From NCBI GenBank assembly GCA_964517265.1, contig CAZFBS010000006.1:1-64000 (forward strand): a DNA stretch of 64,000 bases. The letters run 5' to 3'. Shown piece after piece: positions 35,265 to 43,451 of the stretch (its first letter is position 1; the number at the start of each line of letters is the position of its first letter). The position numbers were made by a program, and so were the translations under genes. This stretch comes from REEP01 sp964517265. GTDB taxonomy: Bacteria > Pseudomonadota > Alphaproteobacteria > Rhodospirillales > Defluviicoccaceae. The notes under the pieces are model-generated. The model was not told the DNA's origin and made no database searches. It was given only the letters and a program-made list of their open reading frames with translations.

Positions 35265-35794
35265 TGCAGGCGTGGGCGGCAGAAGGGGCGGATCATGCGG
35301 GGCCGTTTTACGCTTCTGCGGAATTTTGGGTGGCAGTCGCCTTCGTCATTTTCATCGCCTTGACCGCGCGGATCGTCTACCGGGTGATCAGTGTGGCTCT
35401 TGACGACCGCGCCGCCCGCATCGAGGGTCAGCTCAACGAGGCGACCCGCCTCGCCGCCGAAGCGCAGGAGCTTCTTGCTTCAATTGAACGCAAGCAGCGG
35501 GAGGCGGCGACGGAAGCCGACGAAATCCTTGAGCGCGCGCGCAGGGAGTCGGATCGGATTGCCGAGCGGGGCGCTCAAGAGCTTGAAAAGGCACTCAAGC
35601 GCCGGGAGCAACTGGCAATGGAACGCCTTGCTCATGCCGAGCAGACGGCCGTTGCGGAGGTGCGTAATCAAGCCGTTGACGTGGCATTGGAAGCGACACG
35701 GCGTCTTCTTGTGGCGGAGACCACCACGGATCGAGCAGACGCATTGGTCGATGCCACCATCAAGGATCTCCCGCAGAAGCTTCAACTGCACTGA
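35264..35794 (+). CDS. atpF: ATP synthase Fo subunit b
   Basis: 176 residues: one N-terminal transmembrane helix (about 20-40, FWVAVAFVIFIALTARIVY region) followed by a long charged coiled coil with alternating Arg/Glu and Ala, the second half of the peripheral stalk. ATG 35264 shares its first base with the atpF' stop. It ends the Fo operon; delta, alpha, gamma, beta and epsilon are not in the window, the split arrangement typical of Rhodospirillales and Rhizobiales. Confidence 0.94.
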   Translation: MQAWAAEGADHAGPFYASAEFWVAVAFVIFIALTARIVYRVISVALDDRAARIEGQLNEATRLAAEAQELLASIERKQREAATEADEILERARRESDRIAERGAQELEKALKRREQLAMERLAHAEQTAVAEVRNQAVDVALEATRRLLVAETTTDRADALVDATIKDLPQKLQLH

Positions 35795-35801
35795 CTTCCG
35801 T

Positions 35802-35829
35802 TTAGCGCTTACTGGTTAGCGCTTACTGG
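35802..35829. repeat. Perfect 14-bp tandem duplication after atpF
   Basis: TTAGCGCTTACTGG occurs twice in direct succession (35802-35815 and 35816-35829) in the 83-bp gap between the convergent atpF and ligA. Each unit holds the palindrome AGCGCT. It may be a recent slippage duplication or a protein-binding or termination element; no T-run follows. Confidence 0.85.
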
Positions 35830-35877
35830 ATGGCCCGGGGAAGCGGAGCCGAGCCCGGATCGAGCTGGCGGGCCTGT

Positions 35878-38016
35878 TCAGTCGACGGATAAGGTTCGTT
35901 CGTCGGCATCGAGATCCGGGGCTCCCCTGATCAAATCCAGCCACTCCTGTTCATTCAGCACCTTCACCCCCAACGCGCTTGCCTTAGCAGCCTTTGAGCC
36001 GGCATCGGCGCCGACCACAACGAAATCGGTCTTTTTCGACACCGACCCCGCCACTTTTGCTCCCAGTGCCTCTGCTGTTGCCTTGGCTTCGTTGCGAGTC
36101 ATCGTTTCCAGCGACCCGGTAAAAACCACGGTCCGCCCGGTGATCGGCGAGTCGCGATACGGCGACGAAGCGAACGGAACGATCGTCAGCTCGTGGGATA
36201 AATCATCCAGGATCGCGATGTTGTGGGGTTCGGCGAAAAAATCCGCGATGTCCTTGGCGACTGAGGGGCCGATTCCGTTGATGTTGACGAGATCCTGCCA
36301 AGCGTCACCCTCAAGATCCCGAGCGGCAACCATTGCCTCCCGCCACGCATCGAACGAGCCGTACTGCCGTGCGAGCAGCCGGGCAGTGGCCTGACCGACC
36401 TGCCGGATGCCGAGCGCATAGATGAAGCGATCGAGGCTGATCGTGCGCCCCGCATCGATCGCTCTCAGCAGGTTCTCAACAGACTTGCTGCCCCAATTCT
36501 CACGGCTGCGGATCGTCTCCGCCTTGGCGTGCAGCCGGAATATATCCCCCGGACCGGTGATCAAACCGTCCGCGCGAAAAGCTTCGATATGCTTGGCGCC
36601 GAGCCCTTCGATATCAAAAGCGTCGCGCGAGACAAAATGCTTGAGCCGCTCCACCGCCTGCGCCGGGCAAATGAGACCACCCGTGCATCGCCGTGCCGCC
36701 TCATCGGCCTCCCGCACGGCAAGACTACCGCATTCCGGGCACTGGTCTGGAAATACATACGGCTGTGCGTCCGGCAGTCGCAGCTCGGCCACCACGCCCC
36801 TCACCTGGGGGATGACGTCACCGGCGCGTTGGACGATTACGGTATCGCCCACCCGGATGTCCTTGCGGGCGATCTCGTCCTCGTTGTGTAACGTGGCCCG
36901 CGAGACGACGACGCCGCCCACCGTCACCGGCTCCAGTTCGGCAACAGGAGTGAGGGTGCCTGTTCGACCGACTTGGATGCGGATGGCGCGAAGCAATGTA
37001 TGTGCTTTCTCCGCAGGGAACTTCTGGGCAATCGCCCAGCGCGGGGACCGGCTGACGGCGCCAAGCCGCTGCTGCCAGTCGATGCGGTTGACTTTGAACA
37101 CAATGCCGTCGATGTCGTAGCCGAGGCTGCCACGCTGGAGCTCGATTTCGCGGTACAACGTCATCATCTCGTCGATGCCGCGACACAGGCGGGCAAGCGG
37201 ATTGACAGGGAACCCCCACCCCTGCAACCGGTGCAGAAACTCCTCATGGGTGGTGGCGACGGCGTCGCTGGTTTCTCCCCAGGCGTAGGCGAAGAAGCGC
37301 AGCGGCCGCTCCGCTGTTACCTTCGGGTCGAGTTGCCGTAGTGAACCGGCCGCAGCATTCCTTGGGTTGGCAAACACCTTCAGTTCAGCCGCTTTCTGAC
37401 GTTCGTTGAGGGACAGAAAGTCCTGCGCGCTCATGTAGACCTCGCCCCGGATTTCAATGAGAGCGGGCAGGCCCGAAGCCTCACCTGGAATGTCGGCAAG
37501 GGTGCGGAGGTTGGCGGTCACGTTCTCGCCGGTGGTGCCGTCACCGCGGGTTGCCCCCTGCACGAGACGTCCCTTCTCATACAGCAGCGAAACCGACAAC
37601 CCGTCGATCTTGGGCTCGCCCATCATCTCCAGCGGCTGCTCGGGATCGTCACGCAGTTCCTTCAGATAGCGGCGAATGCCGCTCACGAACTCATGAAGAT
37701 CCTCCTCGGTAAATGCATTCGCCAGGGACAGCATCGGCCGCCGATGCATGACCTTGGCAAAGGCGGCGGCAGGCGCCATCCCGACCCGCCGAGACGGCGT
37801 GTCCTCGCGCACCAGATCGGGAAACCGTGCCTCGATTGCGCCATTGCGCCGGCGTAAGGCGTCGTACTCGGCGTCGCTGACGATCGGCGCGTCTTCCTGA
37901 TAATAGGCGCGATCATGGGCGTCGATCTCCTCCGCCAGCGCGGCAAGTTCCGCTTTCGCTTCCTCGAAGCTCAAAGCGGCGACAGGCTTGGCGCGCAGCG
38001 AAGGCCGACTGATCAT
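35878..38016 (-). CDS. ligA: NAD-dependent DNA ligase
   Basis: Seals nicks in DNA replication and repair using NAD. 712 residues with all domains: Ia (AYYQEDAPIVSDAEYDALRRR), adenylation domain with catalytic K136 in PKIDGLSVSLL, OB fold, zinc finger (CPECGS ... CTGGLICP), helix-hairpin-helix repeats (GIRQVGQATARLLA, INGIGPSVAKDIA) and a C-terminal BRCT domain (GRTVVFTGSLETMTRNEAK). The ATG overlaps the recN stop by ATGA. Last gene of the bamD-recN-ligA group, convergent with the atp operon. Confidence 0.97.
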   Translation of the reverse strand: MISRPSLRAKPVAALSFEEAKAELAALAEEIDAHDRAYYQEDAPIVSDAEYDALRRRNGAIEARFPDLVREDTPSRRVGMAPAAAFAKVMHRRPMLSLANAFTEEDLHEFVSGIRRYLKELRDDPEQPLEMMGEPKIDGLSVSLLYEKGRLVQGATRGDGTTGENVTANLRTLADIPGEASGLPALIEIRGEVYMSAQDFLSLNERQKAAELKVFANPRNAAAGSLRQLDPKVTAERPLRFFAYAWGETSDAVATTHEEFLHRLQGWGFPVNPLARLCRGIDEMMTLYREIELQRGSLGYDIDGIVFKVNRIDWQQRLGAVSRSPRWAIAQKFPAEKAHTLLRAIRIQVGRTGTLTPVAELEPVTVGGVVVSRATLHNEDEIARKDIRVGDTVIVQRAGDVIPQVRGVVAELRLPDAQPYVFPDQCPECGSLAVREADEAARRCTGGLICPAQAVERLKHFVSRDAFDIEGLGAKHIEAFRADGLITGPGDIFRLHAKAETIRSRENWGSKSVENLLRAIDAGRTISLDRFIYALGIRQVGQATARLLARQYGSFDAWREAMVAARDLEGDAWQDLVNINGIGPSVAKDIADFFAEPHNIAILDDLSHELTIVPFASSPYRDSPITGRTVVFTGSLETMTRNEAKATAEALGAKVAGSVSKKTDFVVVGADAGSKAAKASALGVKVLNEQEWLDLIRGAPDLDADERTLSVD

Positions 38017-39689
38017 GGTTCGACGGTGTTGAGCAGGCTATCGGCGGCGGCCCGGGCCTCGTCAGTCACCTTTGCACCGGCGAGCATCCGCGCGATCTCC
38101 TCCTTGCGCTCGGCGGCATCGAGAACATGGACAAAAGTGCGTGCGCCCTCCATCTCAAGGGCCTTGCTCACCCGCCATTGATAGGCGGCGCGGGCCGCCA
38201 CTTGTGGCGAATGCGTCACGACCAGCACCTGAACATCGGCGGCAAGACGCGCCAGCCGCTCACCTACCGCTGCGGCCACGGCGCCGCCGATACCGGCGTC
38301 CACCTCGTCGAAGATCAGCGTCGGAACCGGGTCCGCCCGAACCAGAACCACCTTCAGAGCCAACATGAAGCGGGCCAACTCCCCACCCGAGGCGATCCGA
38401 TTGAGCGGCCCGGGCGGCGTGCCCGGATTGGTGGAGACCGCGAACGTGACCCGGTCCCACCCTTGATCGCCCCAATCCTGCTCATCCAGCGCTTCGATGA
38501 CCGTCACGAACGTCGCCTTGCCGAGACGCAGCGGATCCAGCTCCAACGCTACTGCAGCGTCGAGGCGAAGCGCTGCTTCATGCCGGGCCTCGCTCAAAAG
38601 GCGCGCGCGCTCCACATAAACACGGCGCGCTTCTGCCTCCTCGGCTGCCAGTTGCTTCGCCAGCGCCGATCCGTCCTCCAAACGCGCCAGCCGCGACGCC
38701 ATCTCCTCCCGCAGCCCCGCCAGCGCATCGACTTCGCAAGCATGCTTGCGGGCGAGCCCACGCAGCAGGAACAGCCGCTCTTCAACCACTTCGAGCCCGC
38801 CCGGATCCAGATCCAGATCGGCCACCGCACGCTCGAGCAGGGCTGTCGCCTCCTCCGTTTCAGAAGCGGCTCGATCCAGCGCAGCAATGGTTGCATCGAG
38901 CTTGCCGTCAGCCTTGCCGGCAACCCTCTCCAGCGCCCGCGAAGCCGAACGAATCATCGCGTCGACGCTCTGCCCGCTCCCGCCCAGCGTCTTCGCTGCT
39001 TCGTCCATCGCCTGTACCAGCTTCTCTGCGCTCATCAACAGATGGCGCCGCTCCGCCAGTTCCTGCTCCTCGCCATGCCGAGGATTGACCGCCTCCAATT
39101 CGTCAACTACGTGCTTCAAATACGCCTCATCACGACGCGCATTTTCAAGTTCTGTTGTCGCCGTGTTCAGGCGCTGGATCGACTGACGCCATGCCGCGCG
39201 CGCCTCGCGGACAGCATCCAGCAGATCCCTCAGATCCCCGAACGCGTCCAGCAGGGCACGATGGTGGGCGGCGTCGAGTAATCGCCGGCTCTCATACTGA
39301 CCATGGATCTCGACCAGCGTTTCGCCAACCCGCCGCAGCAGCGAACGGCTGACGGGCTGGTCATTGACAAACGCCCGCGATCGGCCGTCACTGCTCAAAA
39401 CACGGCGAAGAATAAGAGCGCCTTCATTGGCGTCGATATCGTGATCACTCAGCACACGACAGGCATCATGATCGGCAGGAACGGTGAAGGCGGCACTGAC
39501 GCTGGCCTGAGAAGTACCGTGACGAACAAGCCGCGCATCCGAACGGCCACCGGCCGCCAGCCCCAGCGCATCGAGCAGGATGGATTTGCCAGCACCGGTC
39601 TCACCGGTGAGGGCACCGAGCCCCGGTTGGAACTCAAGATCAAGGCGATCAATCAGGACGATATCCCGGATCGTCAGCGTCGCCAGCAT
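38013..39689 (-). CDS. recN: DNA repair protein RecN
   Basis: SMC-like ATPase for double-strand-break repair. 558 residues. Walker A GETGAGKS at 29-36, a central coiled coil (about 150-370), the ABC signature-like region NRIASGGELARFMLALK and Walker B TLIFDEVDAGIGG followed by VVTHSPQVAA. It lies 9 bp after bamD and overlaps ligA, giving an envelope-assembly plus repair operon common in alphaproteobacteria. recN is often SOS-induced, but I saw no GTTC-N7-GTTC box immediately upstream. Confidence 0.97.
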   Translation of the reverse strand: MLATLTIRDIVLIDRLDLEFQPGLGALTGETGAGKSILLDALGLAAGGRSDARLVRHGTSQASVSAAFTVPADHDACRVLSDHDIDANEGALILRRVLSSDGRSRAFVNDQPVSRSLLRRVGETLVEIHGQYESRRLLDAAHHRALLDAFGDLRDLLDAVREARAAWRQSIQRLNTATTELENARRDEAYLKHVVDELEAVNPRHGEEQELAERRHLLMSAEKLVQAMDEAAKTLGGSGQSVDAMIRSASRALERVAGKADGKLDATIAALDRAASETEEATALLERAVADLDLDPGGLEVVEERLFLLRGLARKHACEVDALAGLREEMASRLARLEDGSALAKQLAAEEAEARRVYVERARLLSEARHEAALRLDAAVALELDPLRLGKATFVTVIEALDEQDWGDQGWDRVTFAVSTNPGTPPGPLNRIASGGELARFMLALKVVLVRADPVPTLIFDEVDAGIGGAVAAAVGERLARLAADVQVLVVTHSPQVAARAAYQWRVSKALEMEGARTFVHVLDAAERKEEIARMLAGAKVTDEARAAADSLLNTVEP

Positions 39690-39698
39690 GCCGCCCGG

Positions 39699-40541
39699 CT
39701 ACCAGAATTTATACCAGGGCTGCTCCCGAACACGGATCGGCTGATTCTCCACCAATTCGTAGGAGTCGATGTACCACTCGCTATCTGGAAAATTGTGGCC
39801 AAGAATCGCCGCCATCCGGCGTGCCTCGTCGTCCAGTCCAAGCACGGTGTAGGCTTCTACCAATCGATGCAGTGCCTCCGGCACGTGCATGGTGGTCTGG
39901 AAATCCTCGACTACCCGGCGGAAGCGGTTGATCGCTGCGAGCTGGTGCCCCTGCCGCAGATAGAAGCGACCCACACTCATCTCCTTGCCGGCCAAATGGT
40001 CGTTGATCAGATCCAGTTTGAGCCGAGCATCTCGGGCGTAGGGGCTCGCCGGGTAGCGGGTGACCAGCTGCTCAAACGCATTGCGCGCCTCGAGGGTCAT
40101 GCTTTGATCCCGCTCGACATCCGCGATCCGCTCGTAGAAGGCGATGCCTTTCAAATAGTGGGCGTACGGGATGTCCGGATTTGCCGGATGCAAACGAATG
40201 TATCGGTCGAGCGCGGCGATCGCCTCGTCGTACTGGTTTCCTTCATAGTAGCTATAGGCGGACAGCACCTGAGCCCTGGTTGCCCACGGAGAATAAGGGT
40301 GTTGGCGTTCGACCTCATCGAATAGTTCCGCCGCCCTGACCGGCTCGCCCGTCTCAAGAGCGTCCATCGCTTCGTTGTAAAGCGACTCGACCGGCCGTTC
40401 CTCGTATTCCACCTCGCTGCTCGTTTCACAGCCGGCCGCCGCCAACGCGACGATCATGCACAGGATCGAACGGCGCCACCACCGTCCCCCCTGTGATCCC
40501 GCTTCCCTGACCTCACGCACCGTATTCACGTCCGCGCTCAT
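39699..40541 (-). CDS. bamD: Outer-membrane assembly lipoprotein BamD
   Basis: Essential lipoprotein of the BAM complex that inserts outer-membrane beta-barrels. About 280 residues. The signal peptide ends in the lipobox ALAAAGC with the lipidated Cys at C38. TPR-like repeats follow (LYNEAMDALETGEPVRAAELF, PDIPYAHYLKGIAFYE, SPYARDARLKLDLI as landmarks). The start is ATG 40541; the codon six bases upstream in frame is TTG. First gene of bamD-recN-ligA, separated from lpxC by 167 bp containing two palindromes. Confidence 0.95.
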   Translation of the reverse strand: MSADVNTVREVREAGSQGGRWWRRSILCMIVALAAAGCETSSEVEYEERPVESLYNEAMDALETGEPVRAAELFDEVERQHPYSPWATRAQVLSAYSYYEGNQYDEAIAALDRYIRLHPANPDIPYAHYLKGIAFYERIADVERDQSMTLEARNAFEQLVTRYPASPYARDARLKLDLINDHLAGKEMSVGRFYLRQGHQLAAINRFRRVVEDFQTTMHVPEALHRLVEAYTVLGLDDEARRMAAILGHNFPDSEWYIDSYELVENQPIRVREQPWYKFW

Positions 40542-40570
40542 TCCCAAGCGTTCCTTGACGCTCTCTCCTT

Positions 40571-40612
40571 GCCAAGCTTGGCGACTATATCATGCCTCGG
40601 CCATGACATGGC
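40571..40612 (-). promoter_or_regulatory. Paired GCCA..TGGC palindromes in the bamD promoter region
   Basis: Two perfect palindromes, GCCAAGCTTGGC (40571-40582) and GCCATGACATGGC (40600-40612), share GCCA/TGGC ends and lie about 30 bp apart centre to centre. Between them, on the minus strand, is a -10-like GATATA/TATAGT with TTGCCA about 17-19 bp upstream in the distal palindrome. The layout looks like an operator pair around the bamD promoter, 30-70 bp before its start codon. The promoter call is tentative. Confidence 0.45.
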
Positions 40613-40708
40613 AAGCATGCCGCTGATCATCGGCACCGCGCGCGCACGATGGGCAAGAGTTCCCGCATCAAACACGCTATACAGGCAACGGCCGCAAAGG
40701 GCTGGGCA

Positions 40709-41689
40709 TCATCCCGCAAGCGCGGGGACAAAATCGGCTCGCCGGGTGCGATCGAACACCGCCAAGCCGTCGTCACTCCGGCACATGGTATCCCACGTCC
40801 ACGATCCCGGCTGCGCGAACATGGTCCGGAGCAGACGGTTATTCGCCGCGTGGCCTGAGCGCGTGCCATGGAAATGGCCAATGATCGGCCCGCCGGCGAG
40901 GTACAGATCGCCGATCGCGTCAAGAGCCTTGTGGCGCACGAACTCGTCATCGTAGCGGAGGCCTTCGTCGTTGAGGATGCGATCGCCGCTGATCACAACC
41001 GCATTGTCCAACGATCCTCCTCGCGCCAGACCAGCGGCCCGCAGTTCCTGAACTTCATCGAGGAACCCGAACGTCCGAGCCCGCGCCAACTCCTTCTTGA
41101 ACGTTCCATTGACGAGATCGATCGCCAGCGCCTGGTTGCCCACCACCGATCGGCCGTAGTCGATCTCGACATCAACGGAAAAACCGTTCCCGGGTGTCAA
41201 AGCAGCCGTCCAGCCGTTTCCTGTCGCCGTCACCGGCTCGAGGATGCGGATCGCACGCCGTGCGCAGGCCTGCTCCAACAGTCCGGCACACTCGATCAAA
41301 AAGACGAACGGAGCCGAGCTGCCATCCATGACCGGCAACTCCGGCCCGTCGACCTCGACCACGGCATTGTCCACGTTGAGGCCCGCAAGCGCCGCCATCA
41401 AGTGCTCGACCGTGCCGATCGTCACCCCATCGCCGCTGCCGACCACCGTGCACATCCGGGTGTCGACGACATGGTCCCATCGCGCCGGAATCGTCGCGCC
41501 GGCGAGATCCGTTCGCACGAAGCGGATCCCGGCATTGGGTTCAGCCGGTTTCAGCGTCATGGTCACTTTCGCGCCGGAATGCAGGCCCACTCCGGTGCAA
41601 TGTACGGCACGGCGCAGCGTCTTTTGCGGAACAAGTCTCCGCGGATTCGCGCTTCGAAATGCTTCGGCGGCTCGCTGCGTATTGCCCAT
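40709..41689 (-). CDS. lpxC: UDP-3-O-acyl-N-acetylglucosamine deacetylase
   Basis: Zinc enzyme of the committed step in lipid A synthesis. 326 residues. It opens with QKTLRRAVHCTGVGLHSG; TVEHLMAAL supplies the first zinc histidine; DNAVVISGD precedes HKALDAIGDLYLAGGPIIGH, whose H and D complete the zinc site and whose region contains the catalytic residues. It follows ftsZ, as at the end of classical dcw clusters, but a terminator-like hairpin and a 190-bp gap suggest its own promoter. Confidence 0.97.
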   Translation of the reverse strand: MGNTQRAAEAFRSANPRRLVPQKTLRRAVHCTGVGLHSGAKVTMTLKPAEPNAGIRFVRTDLAGATIPARWDHVVDTRMCTVVGSGDGVTIGTVEHLMAALAGLNVDNAVVEVDGPELPVMDGSSAPFVFLIECAGLLEQACARRAIRILEPVTATGNGWTAALTPGNGFSVDVEIDYGRSVVGNQALAIDLVNGTFKKELARARTFGFLDEVQELRAAGLARGGSLDNAVVISGDRILNDEGLRYDDEFVRHKALDAIGDLYLAGGPIIGHFHGTRSGHAANNRLLRTMFAQPGSWTWDTMCRSDDGLAVFDRTRRADFVPALAG

Positions 41690-41780
41690 TGTTCTGCCTT
41701 CGTCTTTGTCCCGGTTGCGTCAGCATTGGATCGTCGCCGTACATCCTTGAAGAAACGCGATCCGGTGCCGCAACATGATG

Positions 41781-41832
41781 AAATTGAAAGAGTGCTTCGA
41801 TTCCACAGTTAGCCGGTGGGCTCGAAGCACTC
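41781..41832 (-). terminator. Rho-independent terminator after ftsZ
   Basis: On the minus strand, 48 bp after the ftsZ stop, an 11-bp perfect inverted repeat (GAGTGCTTCGA / TCGAAGCACTC, outer ends 41832 and 41790) encloses a 21-nt loop that can pair further (CCAC/GTGG). It is followed by TTTCAATTT. This looks like the end of the mraZ-ftsZ transcript. It could also attenuate read-through into lpxC. Confidence 0.75.
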
Positions 41833-41879
41833 AAATCACTCTTTGTTTCCGATTGTTACTTGCAGCCGGGACACCGCCC

Positions 41880-43415
41880 TCAGTTTGCCTGGCGCCGCAG
41901 GAATGCAGGAATATCCAGCAGATCCTCGCCGGGCTGTGAGGCCGGCAGCCGCTCCTCCGGGTTCAAGCCACCCAGCCGCCGCGTACGCTCGGGTCCCGCA
42001 GGCGCTTCGAGAGTGGGCTCCGATGGCGAATCGGCTTTGGTTCGTGCCGTGCGGCCGGCGCCGGTCACACGGGCGAACAGGTGTGCGACGCGCGGAATGG
42101 CTCCGGTTGCCGGCTCGCCGGTTCGTGCGGAACCAGCGGCTGCGGGCTCACGCTGCCGGTCGGCCGCTGTCCGCCCAATCGGAGCGGGCGGAATGAACAC
42201 GTCGCTCGCGCCTTCCTGCTCTTCCTCCGCATCGGCGGGCTCAGATCCTTGGGGCGCGCTCGAGAGCGCCTGTGTCTCGTCACCGGCAACGGAGCGGGCT
42301 GCTCCAGCGGTGACGGGGGGCACCGGTGCGGTAACGCCAGCGCCTGCACGAAGCCCGGAAGCGCCGGCAGCCAGTTGCCGCTCGCCACCACCGAGGGCGT
42401 CAGCGAGATTGAGCACCACCGGCGCCGGTCGTTCCGCTGCGGCCGTGTTCATTCCCGTCGCCACCACTGACACCCGCATCCGCCCTTCCAGCGTATCGTC
42501 AAATGTCGAGCCGAAGATGATGAACGCCTCGGAATCAACCTCCGAGCGGACCCGGTTGGCAGCCTCGTCGACCTCGAACAGCGTCATGTCCGGACCTCCG
42601 GTGACGTTGATCAGCACACCCCGGGCACCCTTCATCGACATATCGTCGAGCAGCGGGTTGGAGATTGCCGCCTCTGCTGCCTGCAGCGCACGCCGGTCGC
42701 CCTCGGCCTCGCCGGTTCCCATCATCGCCTTGCCCATCTCGCTCATCACCGCGCGAATATCGGCAAAGTCGAGGTTGATCAGACCCGGCATGATCATCAG
42801 GTCGGTGACGCCGCGCACGCCGGAATAAAGAACGTCGTCCGCCATCTTGAACGCATCGGCAAACGTCGTGCGCTCGTTGGCGACGCGGAACAGGTTCTGG
42901 TTGGGGATGATGATCAGGGTATCGACGAACTGTTCCAGTTCCTCGATTCCGGCGTCGGCAACCTTCATCCGGTGGCTGCCCTCGAAGTGAAACGGCTTGG
43001 TAACCACGCCCACGGTCAGAATGCCCTGCTCGCGCGCCGCTCTGGCAATCACCGGCGCCGCGCCGGTCCCCGTTCCACCACCCATGCCGGCGGCGATGAA
43101 GGCCATGTTCGAGCCCCGGATCTCCTCCATCAGCTGCTCCATCGCCTCTTCGGCAGCGACACGCCCGACATCGGGCCGCGAGCCTGCTCCCAGACCCTGC
43201 GTGATCGTCACACCCAGCTGAACGCGCCTTTGCGCCCGCGAATGGGACAGCGCCTGCGCGTCGGTGTTGGCGACGACAAACTCGACCCCCTCCAGCTGCG
43301 AGCGAATCATGTTGTTGACGGCATTGCCGCCGGCACCGCCGACGCCGATGACAGTGATGCGCGGCTTGAGATCGGGGCCCGGCTCGTCGGTAGGAACGGT
43401 GAGGTTAATCGTCAT
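41880..43415 (-). CDS. ftsZ: Cell division protein FtsZ
   Basis: Tubulin-like GTPase that forms the Z ring. 511 residues, longer than in E. coli because of the linker, as usual in alphaproteobacteria. The tubulin signature GGGTGTG is at about 112-118; ITVIGVGGAGGNAVNNMI and the T7 loop NLDFADIRAVM are present. The variable linker is about 340-495, and the C-terminal peptide LLDIPAFLRRQ binds FtsA and other partners. 36 bp after ftsA. Confidence 0.98.
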   Translation of the reverse strand: MTINLTVPTDEPGPDLKPRITVIGVGGAGGNAVNNMIRSQLEGVEFVVANTDAQALSHSRAQRRVQLGVTITQGLGAGSRPDVGRVAAEEAMEQLMEEIRGSNMAFIAAGMGGGTGTGAAPVIARAAREQGILTVGVVTKPFHFEGSHRMKVADAGIEELEQFVDTLIIIPNQNLFRVANERTTFADAFKMADDVLYSGVRGVTDLMIMPGLINLDFADIRAVMSEMGKAMMGTGEAEGDRRALQAAEAAISNPLLDDMSMKGARGVLINVTGGPDMTLFEVDEAANRVRSEVDSEAFIIFGSTFDDTLEGRMRVSVVATGMNTAAAERPAPVVLNLADALGGGERQLAAGASGLRAGAGVTAPVPPVTAGAARSVAGDETQALSSAPQGSEPADAEEEQEGASDVFIPPAPIGRTAADRQREPAAAGSARTGEPATGAIPRVAHLFARVTGAGRTARTKADSPSEPTLEAPAGPERTRRLGGLNPEERLPASQPGEDLLDIPAFLRRQAN

Positions 43416-43451
43416 GGCAGCCTCCGTTGGTAAACAGTTGATCGGCTTTTC

